The position numbers and the translations under genes are program-made. This document shows, piece after piece, positions 34,154 through 42,453 of a stretch of 64,000 nt of DNA. Position 1 is the stretch's first letter; each line of letters opens with the position of its first letter. Below the pieces are notes generated by a model that made no database searches, was not told the origin of the DNA, and saw nothing but the letters and a program-made list of their open reading frames with translations. The DNA lies in contig JBKJMN010000021.1 in the NCBI GenBank assembly GCA_046596405.1, forward strand, positions 4,357-68,356, written 5' to 3'. Source of the DNA: PALSA-1004 sp046596405. Its GTDB lineage: Bacteria > Pseudomonadota > Gammaproteobacteria > Burkholderiales > SG8-41.

Positions 34154-34984
34154 TCAGCCATCGAGCTTGACGCGCGAGGCCGTGGCGATCTTGAGTTGGT
34201 TTTTTATTTCCTTCACGCGCGGCAGCGCGGCGACGACTTCCGACGCATGCACCGGTTCATTGCCGCGGTCGACCATGCCGGCGAGGGTCACTACGCCCTG
34301 GTCCGCGGTGATCGTGATGTGCATTTTTTCGGTTCGCGGGTCGGCGCGCAACGCGGCGCGCACATGGGTCTCGAGCGCGAGGTTGGCGAGCATTTGCAGC
34401 GACTGCGCGGACTCCTGGAACTGCGCATTTTTGACCAGCGCCATCACTTGATCCACGCATTCGTCGATCGAGACGCGTTCGGTATTGAGCACGAGGTCGT
34501 ACTGCTCGGGATCCTGCCAGTTGACGCCGAAATGCCGGCGCGTGATTGCGCCGTGCGCCTCTTCGGAGAGCTTGATCTCGTTGGTAATGAACGCCTCGTC
34601 GTCGGAACTGAGCCGCGCCATCATGCGCTGCACGCGCACTTGCATCGGCGCGCATACGCGCACGCAAATCACGTGCTGGATGGGACGCAACAGATGCGCC
34701 GAGCCCCAGCCGCGAATGACCGACACGCCGTCGGCTTCCGCGAGCGCCATGGTTTCGTCGGCGGTGTAGATCGACAGGCTGGTCTTGTCAGTCGTCAGGC
34801 GCTCCCAGATATTGGCCTTGCCGTCGAGAAAACGCACGACGTGGCTTTTGCGCAAACGCATCTTGTTCGCGAGCTGATCGATGATTTCGTGGTGCACGAC
34901 CGGCTTGCCCAGGCGTGTGGAGAGGGAGCTCGCAACGTCCTTGCCGAGCGAGCCCATTTCACGGGTCATGGCGATGAGCGGCAT
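34154..34984 (-). CDS. Cytidylate kinase-like domain fused to a BON domain
   Basis: ATG at 34984 behind GGAG gives 276 residues; the 490-residue frame that continues upstream is spurious. Residues 1-~190 match the cytidylate-kinase-like family (T-R-E-M-G-S-L-G-K-D-V-A P-loop region, H-H-E-I-I-D, C-V-R-V-C-A-P lid strand, D-L-V-L-N-T). The last ~65 residues read as a BON domain (I-T-I-T-A-D-Q-G-V-V-T-L-A-G-M-V-D), a module usually found in exported or membrane-associated proteins. No signal peptide is visible. Substrate and location are unknown; the combination is uncommon in my experience. Confidence 0.82.
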   Translation of the reverse strand: MPLIAMTREMGSLGKDVASSLSTRLGKPVVHHEIIDQLANKMRLRKSHVVRFLDGKANIWERLTTDKTSLSIYTADETMALAEADGVSVIRGWGSAHLLRPIQHVICVRVCAPMQVRVQRMMARLSSDDEAFITNEIKLSEEAHGAITRRHFGVNWQDPEQYDLVLNTERVSIDECVDQVMALVKNAQFQESAQSLQMLANLALETHVRAALRADPRTEKMHITITADQGVVTLAGMVDRGNEPVHASEVVAALPRVKEIKNQLKIATASRVKLDG

Positions 34985-35070
34985 GGCTGATCTCCGGAAG
35001 ATATGCAAAGCGGGGTAAACAGGATAGCACCGCGGCGCCCGTTGCGGGACTAAATCCGTGCTGTGCCGCG

Positions 35071-35421
35071 TCAAATACGCCGCCTTGCGGCGCGCACGAA
35101 AAGGATGCTGGCCACGAAGCAAATCAGCGCGAGCGCGATTTGCGCGCCTGCCAGATACGCCGACATGCCGCGCTCCGACCACGCGCGGACGGCGCCTTCG
35201 GCGAAATAGGCGAGTACCAGCATCGACGTCCATTGATAGGTATAAATTTTGCCGCGCAGTATGCCGAAAAGAGGCGCCAGCAACGGGAGGACCTTGAGAG
35301 CCAGCATGGACCCGCCGGGCCGCAGCGGCGCCAGAACCAGCTCCCACGCGAGCCCCAGAAAAATCAGCGCAATGAGACTGATCACCGTTACATAGTACGC
35401 TGCGGGATCCGTGCGCATCAT
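35071..35421 (-). CDS. DUF2069 membrane protein
   Basis: This 116-residue protein has four hydrophobic segments, including V-T-V-I-S-L-I-A-L-I-F-L-G-L-A-W-E and a central G-K-I-Y-T-Y-Q-W-T-S-M-L, matching DUF2069. Its start overlaps the stop of the HugZ-like gene (ATGA). Function is unknown. It closes the wrbA-hugZ-DUF2069 operon. Confidence 0.82.
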   Translation of the reverse strand: MMRTDPAAYYVTVISLIALIFLGLAWELVLAPLRPGGSMLALKVLPLLAPLFGILRGKIYTYQWTSMLVLAYFAEGAVRAWSERGMSAYLAGAQIALALICFVASILFVRAARRRI

Positions 35422-36116
35422 CGGCGCGACTCCGCGGCCATCGCGACGAGCGCCGCGCGTGCGCTGGCCGCGTCGATGACCGGGTGTGCAAAGTCGAGCC
35501 GTAGCAGTTCGGCGTCGGCGCGCAGATCAAAGCCGTCGCAATCGATTCCGGCCATCGCAACACTCGCGGGTTCGCGCTGTTTGAAATGACGGCAGTAGTC
35601 GTGCAGCGCAGCGGCATGCTCGGCATTCATGTGCGCAACGATGGCGTCTTCACAGTCGGCAAGCAAGTTAGCCGGCGGCACATAGTCGCTCGCGGCGATC
35701 CATTGAATAGAACCGAAACCGCCGATGTAACGCAGCGCAACCGGTTCGATCTGGAAGAACGAAAAATCGCCGAGCGCGAGCAGGCGTTCTGCGGCGGGGA
35801 AGAAGTTCAGATAACGCATCCGCAGCGCGGCGTGCCCGGCGCCGGCCGCCCGGGCGTTACCGAGCAGGGTCAGGCGCGCACCTTCCTGCGCATCGGCGCC
35901 GGCATCGCGCACGAGCAGGCTCACGCGCGCATCGGCCGCGATGTTTTTGGTATGTTCGGCGAGCCGGCTGATCAGGATTAGCGGCTGCGCGGCGTGATCG
36001 GTCACGCAGGGTACGCTGGACCCGAACGGATAACCGTCGAATTTTTTTGACAGTGTCGAGAGCACGCCGGAACGGTGATGACGCAGATAGCGGCGCGCGG
36101 CGTGCCCCGCGCTCAT
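35418..36116 (-). CDS. HugZ-family FMN/heme-utilisation-like protein (pyridoxamine oxidase fold)
   Basis: The 232-residue protein has an N-terminal split-barrel flavin-binding domain (G-V-L-S-T-L-S-x-x-x-x-G-Y-P-F-G-S, V-S-L-L-V-R-D) and a C-terminal DUF2470 domain (H-M-N-A-E-H-A-A-A-L). Relatives include heme oxygenase HugZ and many uncharacterised proteins, so heme degradation is only one possibility. It overlaps both neighbours by ATGA, indicating tight co-translation with wrbA. Confidence 0.85.
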   Translation of the reverse strand: MSAGHAARRYLRHHRSGVLSTLSKKFDGYPFGSSVPCVTDHAAQPLILISRLAEHTKNIAADARVSLLVRDAGADAQEGARLTLLGNARAAGAGHAALRMRYLNFFPAAERLLALGDFSFFQIEPVALRYIGGFGSIQWIAASDYVPPANLLADCEDAIVAHMNAEHAAALHDYCRHFKQREPASVAMAGIDCDGFDLRADAELLRLDFAHPVIDAASARAALVAMAAESRR

Positions 36117-36706
36117 GAGTCGAGCTTTAGCGCGATGGTCGCGAGGCGCCGGCCGAGCGCGAGGCAGAGTTTTTTCTCGTCATCGCTGATGGCGCGGTCA
36201 CTCGTCGTGCCGGCGACGTGGCTCGCGCCATACGGCGTGCCGCCGGTCGTGGTGGCATGCAATTGAGGCTCGGTATACGGCAGGCCGACGACGACCATGC
36301 CGTGATGCAGGAGCGGCAGCTGCATCGAGAGCAGGGTGGCTTCCTGCCCGCCATGCTGGCTGCTCGTCGAGGTGAAGACGGCGCCTGGTTTGCCGCTTAA
36401 CGCGCCGCGCAGCCATAAGGCCGAAGTAGAGTCCAGGAAATGCTTGAGCGGCGCCGCCATGTTGCCGAAGCGCGTCGGCGACCCGAGCGCAAGTGCGATG
36501 CATTCTTCGAGGTCCTTGAGCTCGACGTACGGCGCGCCCGCGGCGGGCACCTCGGGCGCGACGGCAGCGCAGACAGTTGAAACTTCGGGGACCGTGCGCA
36601 CGCGCGCGGCTGCGCCCGGGACCTCTTCGACGCCGCGCGCGACGAGCTGCGCCATTTGGCGGACCGCGCCGTAACGGCTGTAGTAGAGGACGAGGATTTC
36701 TTTCAT
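36113..36706 (-). CDS. wrbA: NAD(P)H:quinone oxidoreductase, WrbA family
   Basis: This 197-residue flavodoxin-fold enzyme shows the FMN phosphate loop Y-Y-S-R-Y-G-A-V, G-S-P-T-R-F-G-N-M-A-A-P, and F-T-S-T-S-S-Q-H-G-G-Q-E. It performs two-electron quinone reduction that avoids semiquinone radicals. It leads a three-gene operon with HugZ-like and DUF2069 genes and is divergent from the yihY-like gene across 59 bases. Confidence 0.93.
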   Translation of the reverse strand: MKEILVLYYSRYGAVRQMAQLVARGVEEVPGAAARVRTVPEVSTVCAAVAPEVPAAGAPYVELKDLEECIALALGSPTRFGNMAAPLKHFLDSTSALWLRGALSGKPGAVFTSTSSQHGGQEATLLSMQLPLLHHGMVVVGLPYTEPQLHATTTGGTPYGASHVAGTTSDRAISDDEKKLCLALGRRLATIALKLDS

Positions 36707-36765
36707 CAGACCGGGCCGGGCGTTGACGCGTATTATATAGGAGCAACGGAAAGCATCCCGCCGAC

Positions 36766-38019
36766 ATGGAAATAAAAAGCGCTCCGCTCACCGATCTTGT
36801 GCGTATTTTCGGCCGCCGCTTCGTCGACGACCGCTGCATGCAGATCGCGAGCAGCCTCACGTTCACGTCGCTGCTCGCGCTGGTGCCTATCATCACTGTA
36901 GCGCTGACCGTGGTATCCGCGTTTCCGGTGTTTGAATCGCTGATTCACCATCTGCAGCGGTTTCTGATGAACAACATCGTGCCGCAGTCGCTGGCCTCGG
37001 TCACGACTTATGCCGCGCAATTCTCCGAAAATGCGACGCAATTGACGGCCGTCGGCGTCGCGTTCGTCGCGCTTACCGCGCTCGTGTTGATGATAACGAT
37101 CGACAGTGCGTTCAACGCGATCTGGCGCGCGGCGCGCTCGCGCAATTTTCTGCAGCGTATCCTGGTCTACTGGATGGTGCTGACGGTGGGGCCGCTGTTC
37201 GTCGGCGCGAGTCTCACGCTGACCTCGTACCTGATCAGGCTGTCGCTCGGCCTGATCGACAATCCGCCCGGCGTCGGGTTTTTGATGCTGCGCTTCGTGT
37301 CGCTGCTGCTGACCTCCGTCGCGCTCGCGCTGCTCTACTGGACGGTGCCGAACCGCCCCGTGCTCAAGCGCGATGCGCTGGTCGGCGGAATCTCCGCGGG
37401 CATCTGCCTCGAAGCGATGAAGCAGGGCTTAAGCTTCTACGTCACCCACTTCGCGACTTACGAGTTCGTGTATGGCGCATTCGCGGCGATCCCGGTTTTT
37501 CTGCTGTGGATATATTTGTCGTGGCTGATCGTCATCGGCGGCGCCGTTCTCACGGCGCTGCTGCCCGAATGGCGGCAACGCGCCAGTCAGTCGCAACCCG
37601 TGCCGGGCAGCGATTTTTTCGATGCCCTGCAGGTATTGAAGGTATTGTGGCGTGCGCATCGTAGCGGCGCCGTCGTGTTGGTGTCGAGCCTGCAGCCGGC
37701 GGTCAAGGCGAGCGTCGATCAACTCGAAAAAATTCTCGCGACATTGGCGGGCGCGGGTTGGATCGCGCGCGCGGGGGCAGACGGCTGGCTACTCGCGTGC
37801 GATGCGGCCGCCATCAAGGTTGAGGGCATTTACCGCTTGTTCGTGTTTAATACGGGCGCGCACGTTCCGGCGCGGCACGCGAGCGCAGAGCTCGATCTGC
37901 TCGTCTATGAAATTTCGACGCGCATCGGCGGCCATCTGCAGATGTCGGTCGAGCAACTGTTCGTGCAGACGGAGGCGGGGGCGAAAGCGGGGCCGTCCGC
38001 CCGGCTTACCGCAGTGTGA
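36766..38019 (+). CDS. YihY/BrkB-family inner-membrane protein
   Basis: This 417-residue protein has six hydrophobic helices in the first ~280 residues with the family motifs S-S-L-T-F-T-S-L-L-A-L-V-P, P-N-R-P-V and Y-G-A-F-A-A-I-P-V-F-L-L-W-I-Y. A soluble winged-helix-like C-terminal part follows (Q-V-L-K-V-L-W-R-A-H). Once annotated as RNase BN, the family has no proven function. Its 3' end overlaps the convergent transglycosylase gene by 14 bases. Confidence 0.88.
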   Translation: MEIKSAPLTDLVRIFGRRFVDDRCMQIASSLTFTSLLALVPIITVALTVVSAFPVFESLIHHLQRFLMNNIVPQSLASVTTYAAQFSENATQLTAVGVAFVALTALVLMITIDSAFNAIWRAARSRNFLQRILVYWMVLTVGPLFVGASLTLTSYLIRLSLGLIDNPPGVGFLMLRFVSLLLTSVALALLYWTVPNRPVLKRDALVGGISAGICLEAMKQGLSFYVTHFATYEFVYGAFAAIPVFLLWIYLSWLIVIGGAVLTALLPEWRQRASQSQPVPGSDFFDALQVLKVLWRAHRSGAVVLVSSLQPAVKASVDQLEKILATLAGAGWIARAGADGWLLACDAAAIKVEGIYRLFVFNTGAHVPARHASAELDLLVYEISTRIGGHLQMSVEQLFVQTEAGAKAGPSARLTAV

Positions 38020-38629
38020 CGGACGCGGCGGGCGAGACGCCGTCAGCGGGGTACTTCCAGTTGGAAATCCACGCGCGCACCACCATGTTGGGATACTCGG
38101 CCTGGCCGAGGCTGCCGTTGTAACGGCCGAGCGCGCGGAAATAGTCGCCGCGCTCGCGGTCGAGATAATGGCGCAAAATCCAGCAGCCGTAGCGCAGGTT
38201 GGTGCGCAGGTTGAATAAATTGTCCTGCGTGTTTTCCGACAGCTTTACCCAGAAAGGCATCACCTGCATGTAACCGCGCGCGCCCGCAGTCGATACCGCA
38301 TGCTTGCGGAAATTGCTTTCGATCTGGATCAGTCCAAGCACGAGTTGCGGGTCGAGTCCGGCGCGCTTCGCTTCATAGTGCACCGTCACCAGGAAATCTT
38401 CGCGCGTGTGCCGGTCGGGGATGCGGCGCGCGAGTTTTTTCGACATTGCGTCGAGCCAGGTGCGCGCTTCCTCGACAGTGTCGAACGCGAGGAACGGCAC
38501 CGCCTGGTCGCTCACCCGCTTGTGCAGGCCGGCGCGCACGCTGGCCGTGAGATCCTCATACTTTTGCGCGCCACCCCACGCCGGCCCGGCCAGCATGATG
38601 CAGCAGGTGGCGACGATCAGCCCGCGCAT
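38006..38629 (-). CDS. Lytic transglycosylase (SLT domain)
   Basis: This 207-residue protein has a short signal peptide (L-I-V-A-T-C-C-I-M-L-A-G-P-A-W-G). The SLT fold shows the catalytic Glu in L-I-Q-I-E-S-N-F, then A-G-A-R-G-Y-M-Q-V-M-P and A-L-G-R-Y-N-G-S. It cleaves peptidoglycan glycan strands with formation of anhydro-muramic ends in the periplasm. It overlaps the end of proS by 13 bases, so it is co-transcribed with it. Confidence 0.9.
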   Translation of the reverse strand: MRGLIVATCCIMLAGPAWGGAQKYEDLTASVRAGLHKRVSDQAVPFLAFDTVEEARTWLDAMSKKLARRIPDRHTREDFLVTVHYEAKRAGLDPQLVLGLIQIESNFRKHAVSTAGARGYMQVMPFWVKLSENTQDNLFNLRTNLRYGCWILRHYLDRERGDYFRALGRYNGSLGQAEYPNMVVRAWISNWKYPADGVSPAASVTLR

Positions 38630-40341
38630 AGTCGGGCATGAATCCCGGCAACGGCGTCGGCCAAAGCTATCGCTTGTGCGGATTTGTCGCGCCGCCCCTG
38701 GTATTCAATCTCGCCCTGCTTCAAGCTGCGTTCGCCGATCACGATGCGATGCGGGATGCCGCTCAATTCCATATCGGCGAACATGACGCCCGGCCGCTCG
38801 TTGCGGTCGTCGAGCAGCACTTCGATGCCGGCGGCCGCGAGCTCGGCATAAAGCTTCTCCGCCGCTTCGCGTACCGCGGCGCTTTTGCGCATGCCGATCG
38901 GCACAATGGCAAGCGCAAATGGTGCGATCGACGGCGGCCAGATGATGCCGCGCTCGTCGTGATTCTGCTCGATCGCGGCGGCGACGATGCGCGTGATGCC
39001 GATACCGTAGCAACCCATTTCCATCGGCTGGTGTTTGCCCGCGTCGTCGAGAAACGTGCATTTGAGGACCGCAGAATACTTGGTGCGCAACTGGAAAATA
39101 TGCCCGACCTCGATCCCACGGCAGATCTCGACCCGGCCCTTGCCATCGGGACTCGCGTCGCCTGCGATGACATTGCGAATATCGGCAACGAGCGCGGAAT
39201 CCGGCAGATCGCGTCCCCAGTTGACGTTGCAGTAGTGCTGCCCGTCACTGTTGGCGCCGCATGCGAAGTCGTGCGCGGACGCCGCCGAACGGTCGACGAT
39301 CACGGTCAGCTTGGCGGGATTTTTAATCTGCAGCGGACCGAGCGAACCGAAACCCGCGCCGAATACCGCGCGCACGTCGGCTTCGGCGGCGGGCTGCAGG
39401 GGCGTTTGTAGCGCGGGCAGTTTTGCCGCCTTGATTTCGTTCAGCATGTGATCGCCGCGCAGTATGAGCGCGACCAAGCCTTCGGTCCCCTGATAGACCA
39501 GGGTTTTGACGGTCTGCTGCGGCGCAATCTTGAGCAGCTGGCACAAATCGTCGATCGTGCGTACCCCGGGTGTCGCGATCATGGTCATCGCGGCGGTCGC
39601 CGCGCCGCGTACGGCCGGTGTAGCGAGCGCTTCGGCCAGTTCTATATTGGCCGCATAGTCCGACTCCGGGCAGAACGCGATCGCGTCCTCGCCGGAATCC
39701 GCGAGCACGTGGAATTCGTGCGAGCCCGTGCCGCCGATCGAACCGGTGTCGGCGGCGACCGCGCGAAACTTGAGCCCGAGGCGCGTGAAAATGCGCGTAT
39801 ACGTTTCGTACATGTTGCGATATTCGCGCTCGAGATCGACATAGCTCGCGTGAAACGAATAGCCGTCCTTCATCACAAACTCGCGTCCGCGCATGACGCC
39901 GAAGCGCGGCCGCCGCTCGTCGCGGAATTTGGTCTGGATCTGGTAGAAGTGAACCGGCAACTGCCGATAGCTCTTGATTTCGTTACGCGCGATATCGGTA
40001 ACGACTTCTTCGGAGGTCGGCTGGATGACGAAATCGCGCTCGTGGCGGTCTTTGAGCCGCAACAATTCAGGACCGTATGCCTGCCAGCGGCCGGATTCCT
40101 GCCAGAGCTCAGCGGGTTGCACGACCGGCATCGAAAGCTCGATAGCGCCCGCCCGGTTCATCTCTTCGCGCACGATAGCTTCGACTTTGCGTGCGACGCG
40201 CAAGCCCATCGGCATCAGGCTGTAGATGCCGCTGCCAAGGCGCCGGATCAGTCCCGCGCGCAGCATCAGGCGGTGGCTCACCAGCTCCGCTTCCGACGGT
40301 GCTTCCTTCAGAGTCGAGAGAAAGAATTTCGATACGCGCAT
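38617..40341 (-). CDS. proS: Prolyl-tRNA synthetase
   Basis: The 574-residue class II synthetase is of the bacterial type, with the YbaK-like editing domain inserted between motifs 2 and 3 (~residues 230-380). Motif 2 is R-x-E (F-R-D-E-R-R-P-R-F-G), and motif 3 contains G-C-Y-G-I-G-I-T-R. The anticodon-binding domain lies at the C-terminus. The start M-R-V-S-K-F-F is canonical. Confidence 0.96.
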   Translation of the reverse strand: MRVSKFFLSTLKEAPSEAELVSHRLMLRAGLIRRLGSGIYSLMPMGLRVARKVEAIVREEMNRAGAIELSMPVVQPAELWQESGRWQAYGPELLRLKDRHERDFVIQPTSEEVVTDIARNEIKSYRQLPVHFYQIQTKFRDERRPRFGVMRGREFVMKDGYSFHASYVDLEREYRNMYETYTRIFTRLGLKFRAVAADTGSIGGTGSHEFHVLADSGEDAIAFCPESDYAANIELAEALATPAVRGAATAAMTMIATPGVRTIDDLCQLLKIAPQQTVKTLVYQGTEGLVALILRGDHMLNEIKAAKLPALQTPLQPAAEADVRAVFGAGFGSLGPLQIKNPAKLTVIVDRSAASAHDFACGANSDGQHYCNVNWGRDLPDSALVADIRNVIAGDASPDGKGRVEICRGIEVGHIFQLRTKYSAVLKCTFLDDAGKHQPMEMGCYGIGITRIVAAAIEQNHDERGIIWPPSIAPFALAIVPIGMRKSAAVREAAEKLYAELAAAGIEVLLDDRNERPGVMFADMELSGIPHRIVIGERSLKQGEIEYQGRRDKSAQAIALADAVAGIHARLCAG

Positions 40342-40408
40342 GACTACCCGAAATCGTTGAAAGCCCTTATTCTACCGAACCCAAGTGCATTTCCGGAAAC
40401 TCTCCCGC

Positions 40409-41197
40409 ATGAAGTTCCTGCAAAGCTGGCGCGTGCGCAAGGCCGCGGACGACAATGAATCGGTTTATATCAGCGAAAAATTCGGCGTGCGCACGCTGCA
40501 TATCGGCAGCGACACGGTACAAAGCTCGATGCGCATCGCGCGGCCGAACGATCTCGAAGTGTCGTATACGCGCAGCATGATGGCGTTTCTGCTCTTCAAA
40601 CCGGAGCCTGAGACGGTGCTCATGATCGGACTGGGCGGCGGCTCCATCGCCAAATTTATCTATCACCAGTTGCCGAACACGCGCACCATCGCGATCGAAG
40701 TCAGTTCGCAGGTGGTCGACATCGCGCGCCAGTACTTCTACGTACCGCGCAACGATGACCGGCTCGACATCATCGCCACCGACGGCGCCGCCTTTGTGCG
40801 GGACCACGCTATCGGTGCCGACGTAATGGTCGTCGATGGATACGACGCGGAATCCCAGGTCGAGGCGTTGTGCTCGCCGGCGTTTTACCGTGATTGCGCG
40901 CGTGCGCTCGCCGACGATGGCATTCTGGTGGTCAATTTGTGGGGCGGCGACCGCAACTTCACGACGTGTGTTAACCGCCTCGCCAAAGCGTTCGACGGGT
41001 TGGTGGCATGCCTGCCCGCGGGCAAACCGGGCAATATCGCGGCGTTTGCTTTCAAACGCAGTCCGGGGCGGCCGGCGTGGCAGGATTTACATGCGCGCGC
41101 GGAGCAACTTGAAGCCCGTTACGGGCTTGAATTCACGCGTTTCGTGAAAGAGTTCACACTGATGAATCCGCACGACGCAGAGCGCCTGCTCTTGTAG
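40409..41197 (+). CDS. Spermidine-synthase-like methyltransferase-fold protein
   Basis: ATG at 40409 is preferred to an upstream GTG (40385). The 262-residue protein has a Rossmann methyltransferase/aminopropyltransferase core (M-I-G-L-G-G-G-S-I-A-K-F, I-A-I-E-V, V-V-D-G-Y-D-A-E). The classical spermidine synthase motif G-G-G-D-G is changed to G-G-G-S-I, and the acidic D-x-x-D-P loop is not intact. It may therefore be a relative with another substrate rather than a true SpeE. It is divergent from proS. Confidence 0.78.
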   Translation: MKFLQSWRVRKAADDNESVYISEKFGVRTLHIGSDTVQSSMRIARPNDLEVSYTRSMMAFLLFKPEPETVLMIGLGGGSIAKFIYHQLPNTRTIAIEVSSQVVDIARQYFYVPRNDDRLDIIATDGAAFVRDHAIGADVMVVDGYDAESQVEALCSPAFYRDCARALADDGILVVNLWGGDRNFTTCVNRLAKAFDGLVACLPAGKPGNIAAFAFKRSPGRPAWQDLHARAEQLEARYGLEFTRFVKEFTLMNPHDAERLLL

Positions 41198-41269
41198 CAA
41201 AGCGGCTTTCAATTCCACCGGCTTTGTGGAAGAATCTGACTCAATCAGCGCATACACAGGGTGACTCAC

Positions 41270-41782
41270 ATGATCGATCGTGACGGGTATCGCCCCAATG
41301 TCGGCATCATCATCTGCAATCTGAAAAATGAGGTCTTCTGGGGCAAGCGCGTCAAAGAACATTCATGGCAGTTCCCGCAGGGCGGCATCAAGGCCGGTGA
41401 AACGCCCGAGCGCGCGATGTTCCGCGAACTGCACGAGGAAGTGGGTCTCGGCGCCGAACACGTGCGGATACTCGGCCGCACGCGCGACTGGCTGCGCTAC
41501 GAAGTTCCCGAACAATGGGTGCGCCGCGAGTGGCGCGGTAATTACAAGGGGCAGAAACAGATCTGGTATTTGCTGCGCCTCGTCGGTCGCGATTGCGACG
41601 TGCACCTGCGGGCGTGCGAAAAGCCCGAATTCGATGCGTGGCGCTGGAACGATTATTGGGTGCCGCTCGAATCGGTGATCGAGTTTAAGCGGGACGTTTA
41701 TCAGCTCGCATTGAACGAGCTCGCGAAGTACTTGCACCGCAATCCGCACGAAAGGCGCCCGCACGTCGCCAGCGCGCCCTGA
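41270..41782 (+). CDS. rppH: RNA pyrophosphohydrolase (Nudix)
   Basis: ATG at 41270 gives the family start M-I-D-R-D-G-Y-R-P-N-V-G-I-I; a GTG nine bases upstream is less likely. The 170-residue protein has the Nudix box G-G-I-K-x5-E-x7-R-E-L-H-E-E-V-G. RppH removes pyrophosphate from 5' ends of mRNA to trigger decay. It lies near proS and proB, as is usual in this class. Confidence 0.93.
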   Translation: MIDRDGYRPNVGIIICNLKNEVFWGKRVKEHSWQFPQGGIKAGETPERAMFRELHEEVGLGAEHVRILGRTRDWLRYEVPEQWVRREWRGNYKGQKQIWYLLRLVGRDCDVHLRACEKPEFDAWRWNDYWVPLESVIEFKRDVYQLALNELAKYLHRNPHERRPHVASAP

Positions 41783-41805
41783 ACGTCCCGCGCGCACCCG
41801 CGCAA

Positions 41806-41834
41806 TTGACAGTTTTCGCCCGGAGTTTTACACT
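41806..41834 (+). promoter_or_regulatory. Strong sigma-70 promoter for the rubrerythrin operon
   Basis: TTGACA, a 17-bp spacer and TACACT: a full consensus -35 and a good -10. Transcription would start near 41841, about 120 bases before the rubrerythrin ATG, leaving a long untranslated leader that begins with an inverted repeat. Confidence 0.8.
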
Positions 41835-41844
41835 GGTTTCACGG

Positions 41845-41861
41845 ATTAGATTCAGTCTAAT
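41845..41861 (+). promoter_or_regulatory. Inverted repeat just downstream of the rubrerythrin promoter (candidate operator)
   Basis: ATTAGA-TTCAG-TCTAAT is a perfect 6-bp inverted repeat starting about 4 bases after the predicted transcription start. That position would block transcription if bound. It does not fit Fur, FNR or PerR consensus sites that I know. The regulator is unknown. Confidence 0.5.
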
Positions 41862-41961
41862 TACGTGTCCGGTCGGGCAATCGTGTGTATGCAAGTATGA
41901 GCCCGGCCGATATCGCGCCGGCCCCGCGGGCCGGACGGCATTGAATAACAGGAGAAAAGCG

Positions 41962-42381
41962 ATGGAACTCAAAGGATCGAAAACCGAAGGGAATCTGAAG
42001 GCCGCGTTCGCGGGCGAATCGCAAGCCAACCGCCGCTATCTTTATTTCGCAGCGAAAGCCGACGTCGAAGGGCAGAACGACGTTGCCGCCGTGTTCCGTT
42101 CGACCGCGGAAGGCGAAACCGGCCATGCGCATGGCCATCTCGAGTATCTAGAGGCCGTGGGCGACCCGGCAACCGGGCTGCCGATCGGCAAGTCGCGCGA
42201 TAACCTGAAAGCCGCGATCGCCGGCGAGACCCACGAGTACACGGACATGTATCCCGGGATGTCGAAATCCGCGCGCCAGGAGGGTTTCGACGAAATCGCC
42301 GACTGGTTTGAGACGCTCGCAAAAGCCGAGCGCTCACATGCCAATCGATTCCAGAAGTCACTCGACGCGCTGACCGACTGA
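41962..42381 (+). CDS. Rubrerythrin-type diiron protein without rubredoxin domain
   Basis: ATG at 41962 follows AGGAG. The 139-residue protein is a four-helix ferritin-like domain with the diiron ligands in A-F-A-G-E-S-Q-A-N-R-R-Y, E-G-E-T-G-H-A, A-G-E-T-H-E-Y and K-A-E-R-S-H-A. The C-terminal Cys-pair rubredoxin module of classical rubrerythrin is absent, as in sulerythrin-like forms. It probably reduces peroxide or handles iron; the electron donor may be the next gene's Fe-S protein. Confidence 0.92.
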   Translation: MELKGSKTEGNLKAAFAGESQANRRYLYFAAKADVEGQNDVAAVFRSTAEGETGHAHGHLEYLEAVGDPATGLPIGKSRDNLKAAIAGETHEYTDMYPGMSKSARQEGFDEIADWFETLAKAERSHANRFQKSLDALTD

Positions 42382-42453
42382 CCGGGTAGCGGTTGCAAGC
42401 AGGCGGAAGGCTGACTAGCCTTTCGCCTTTTTTCTGTTCCCTGAAAGCATCAC

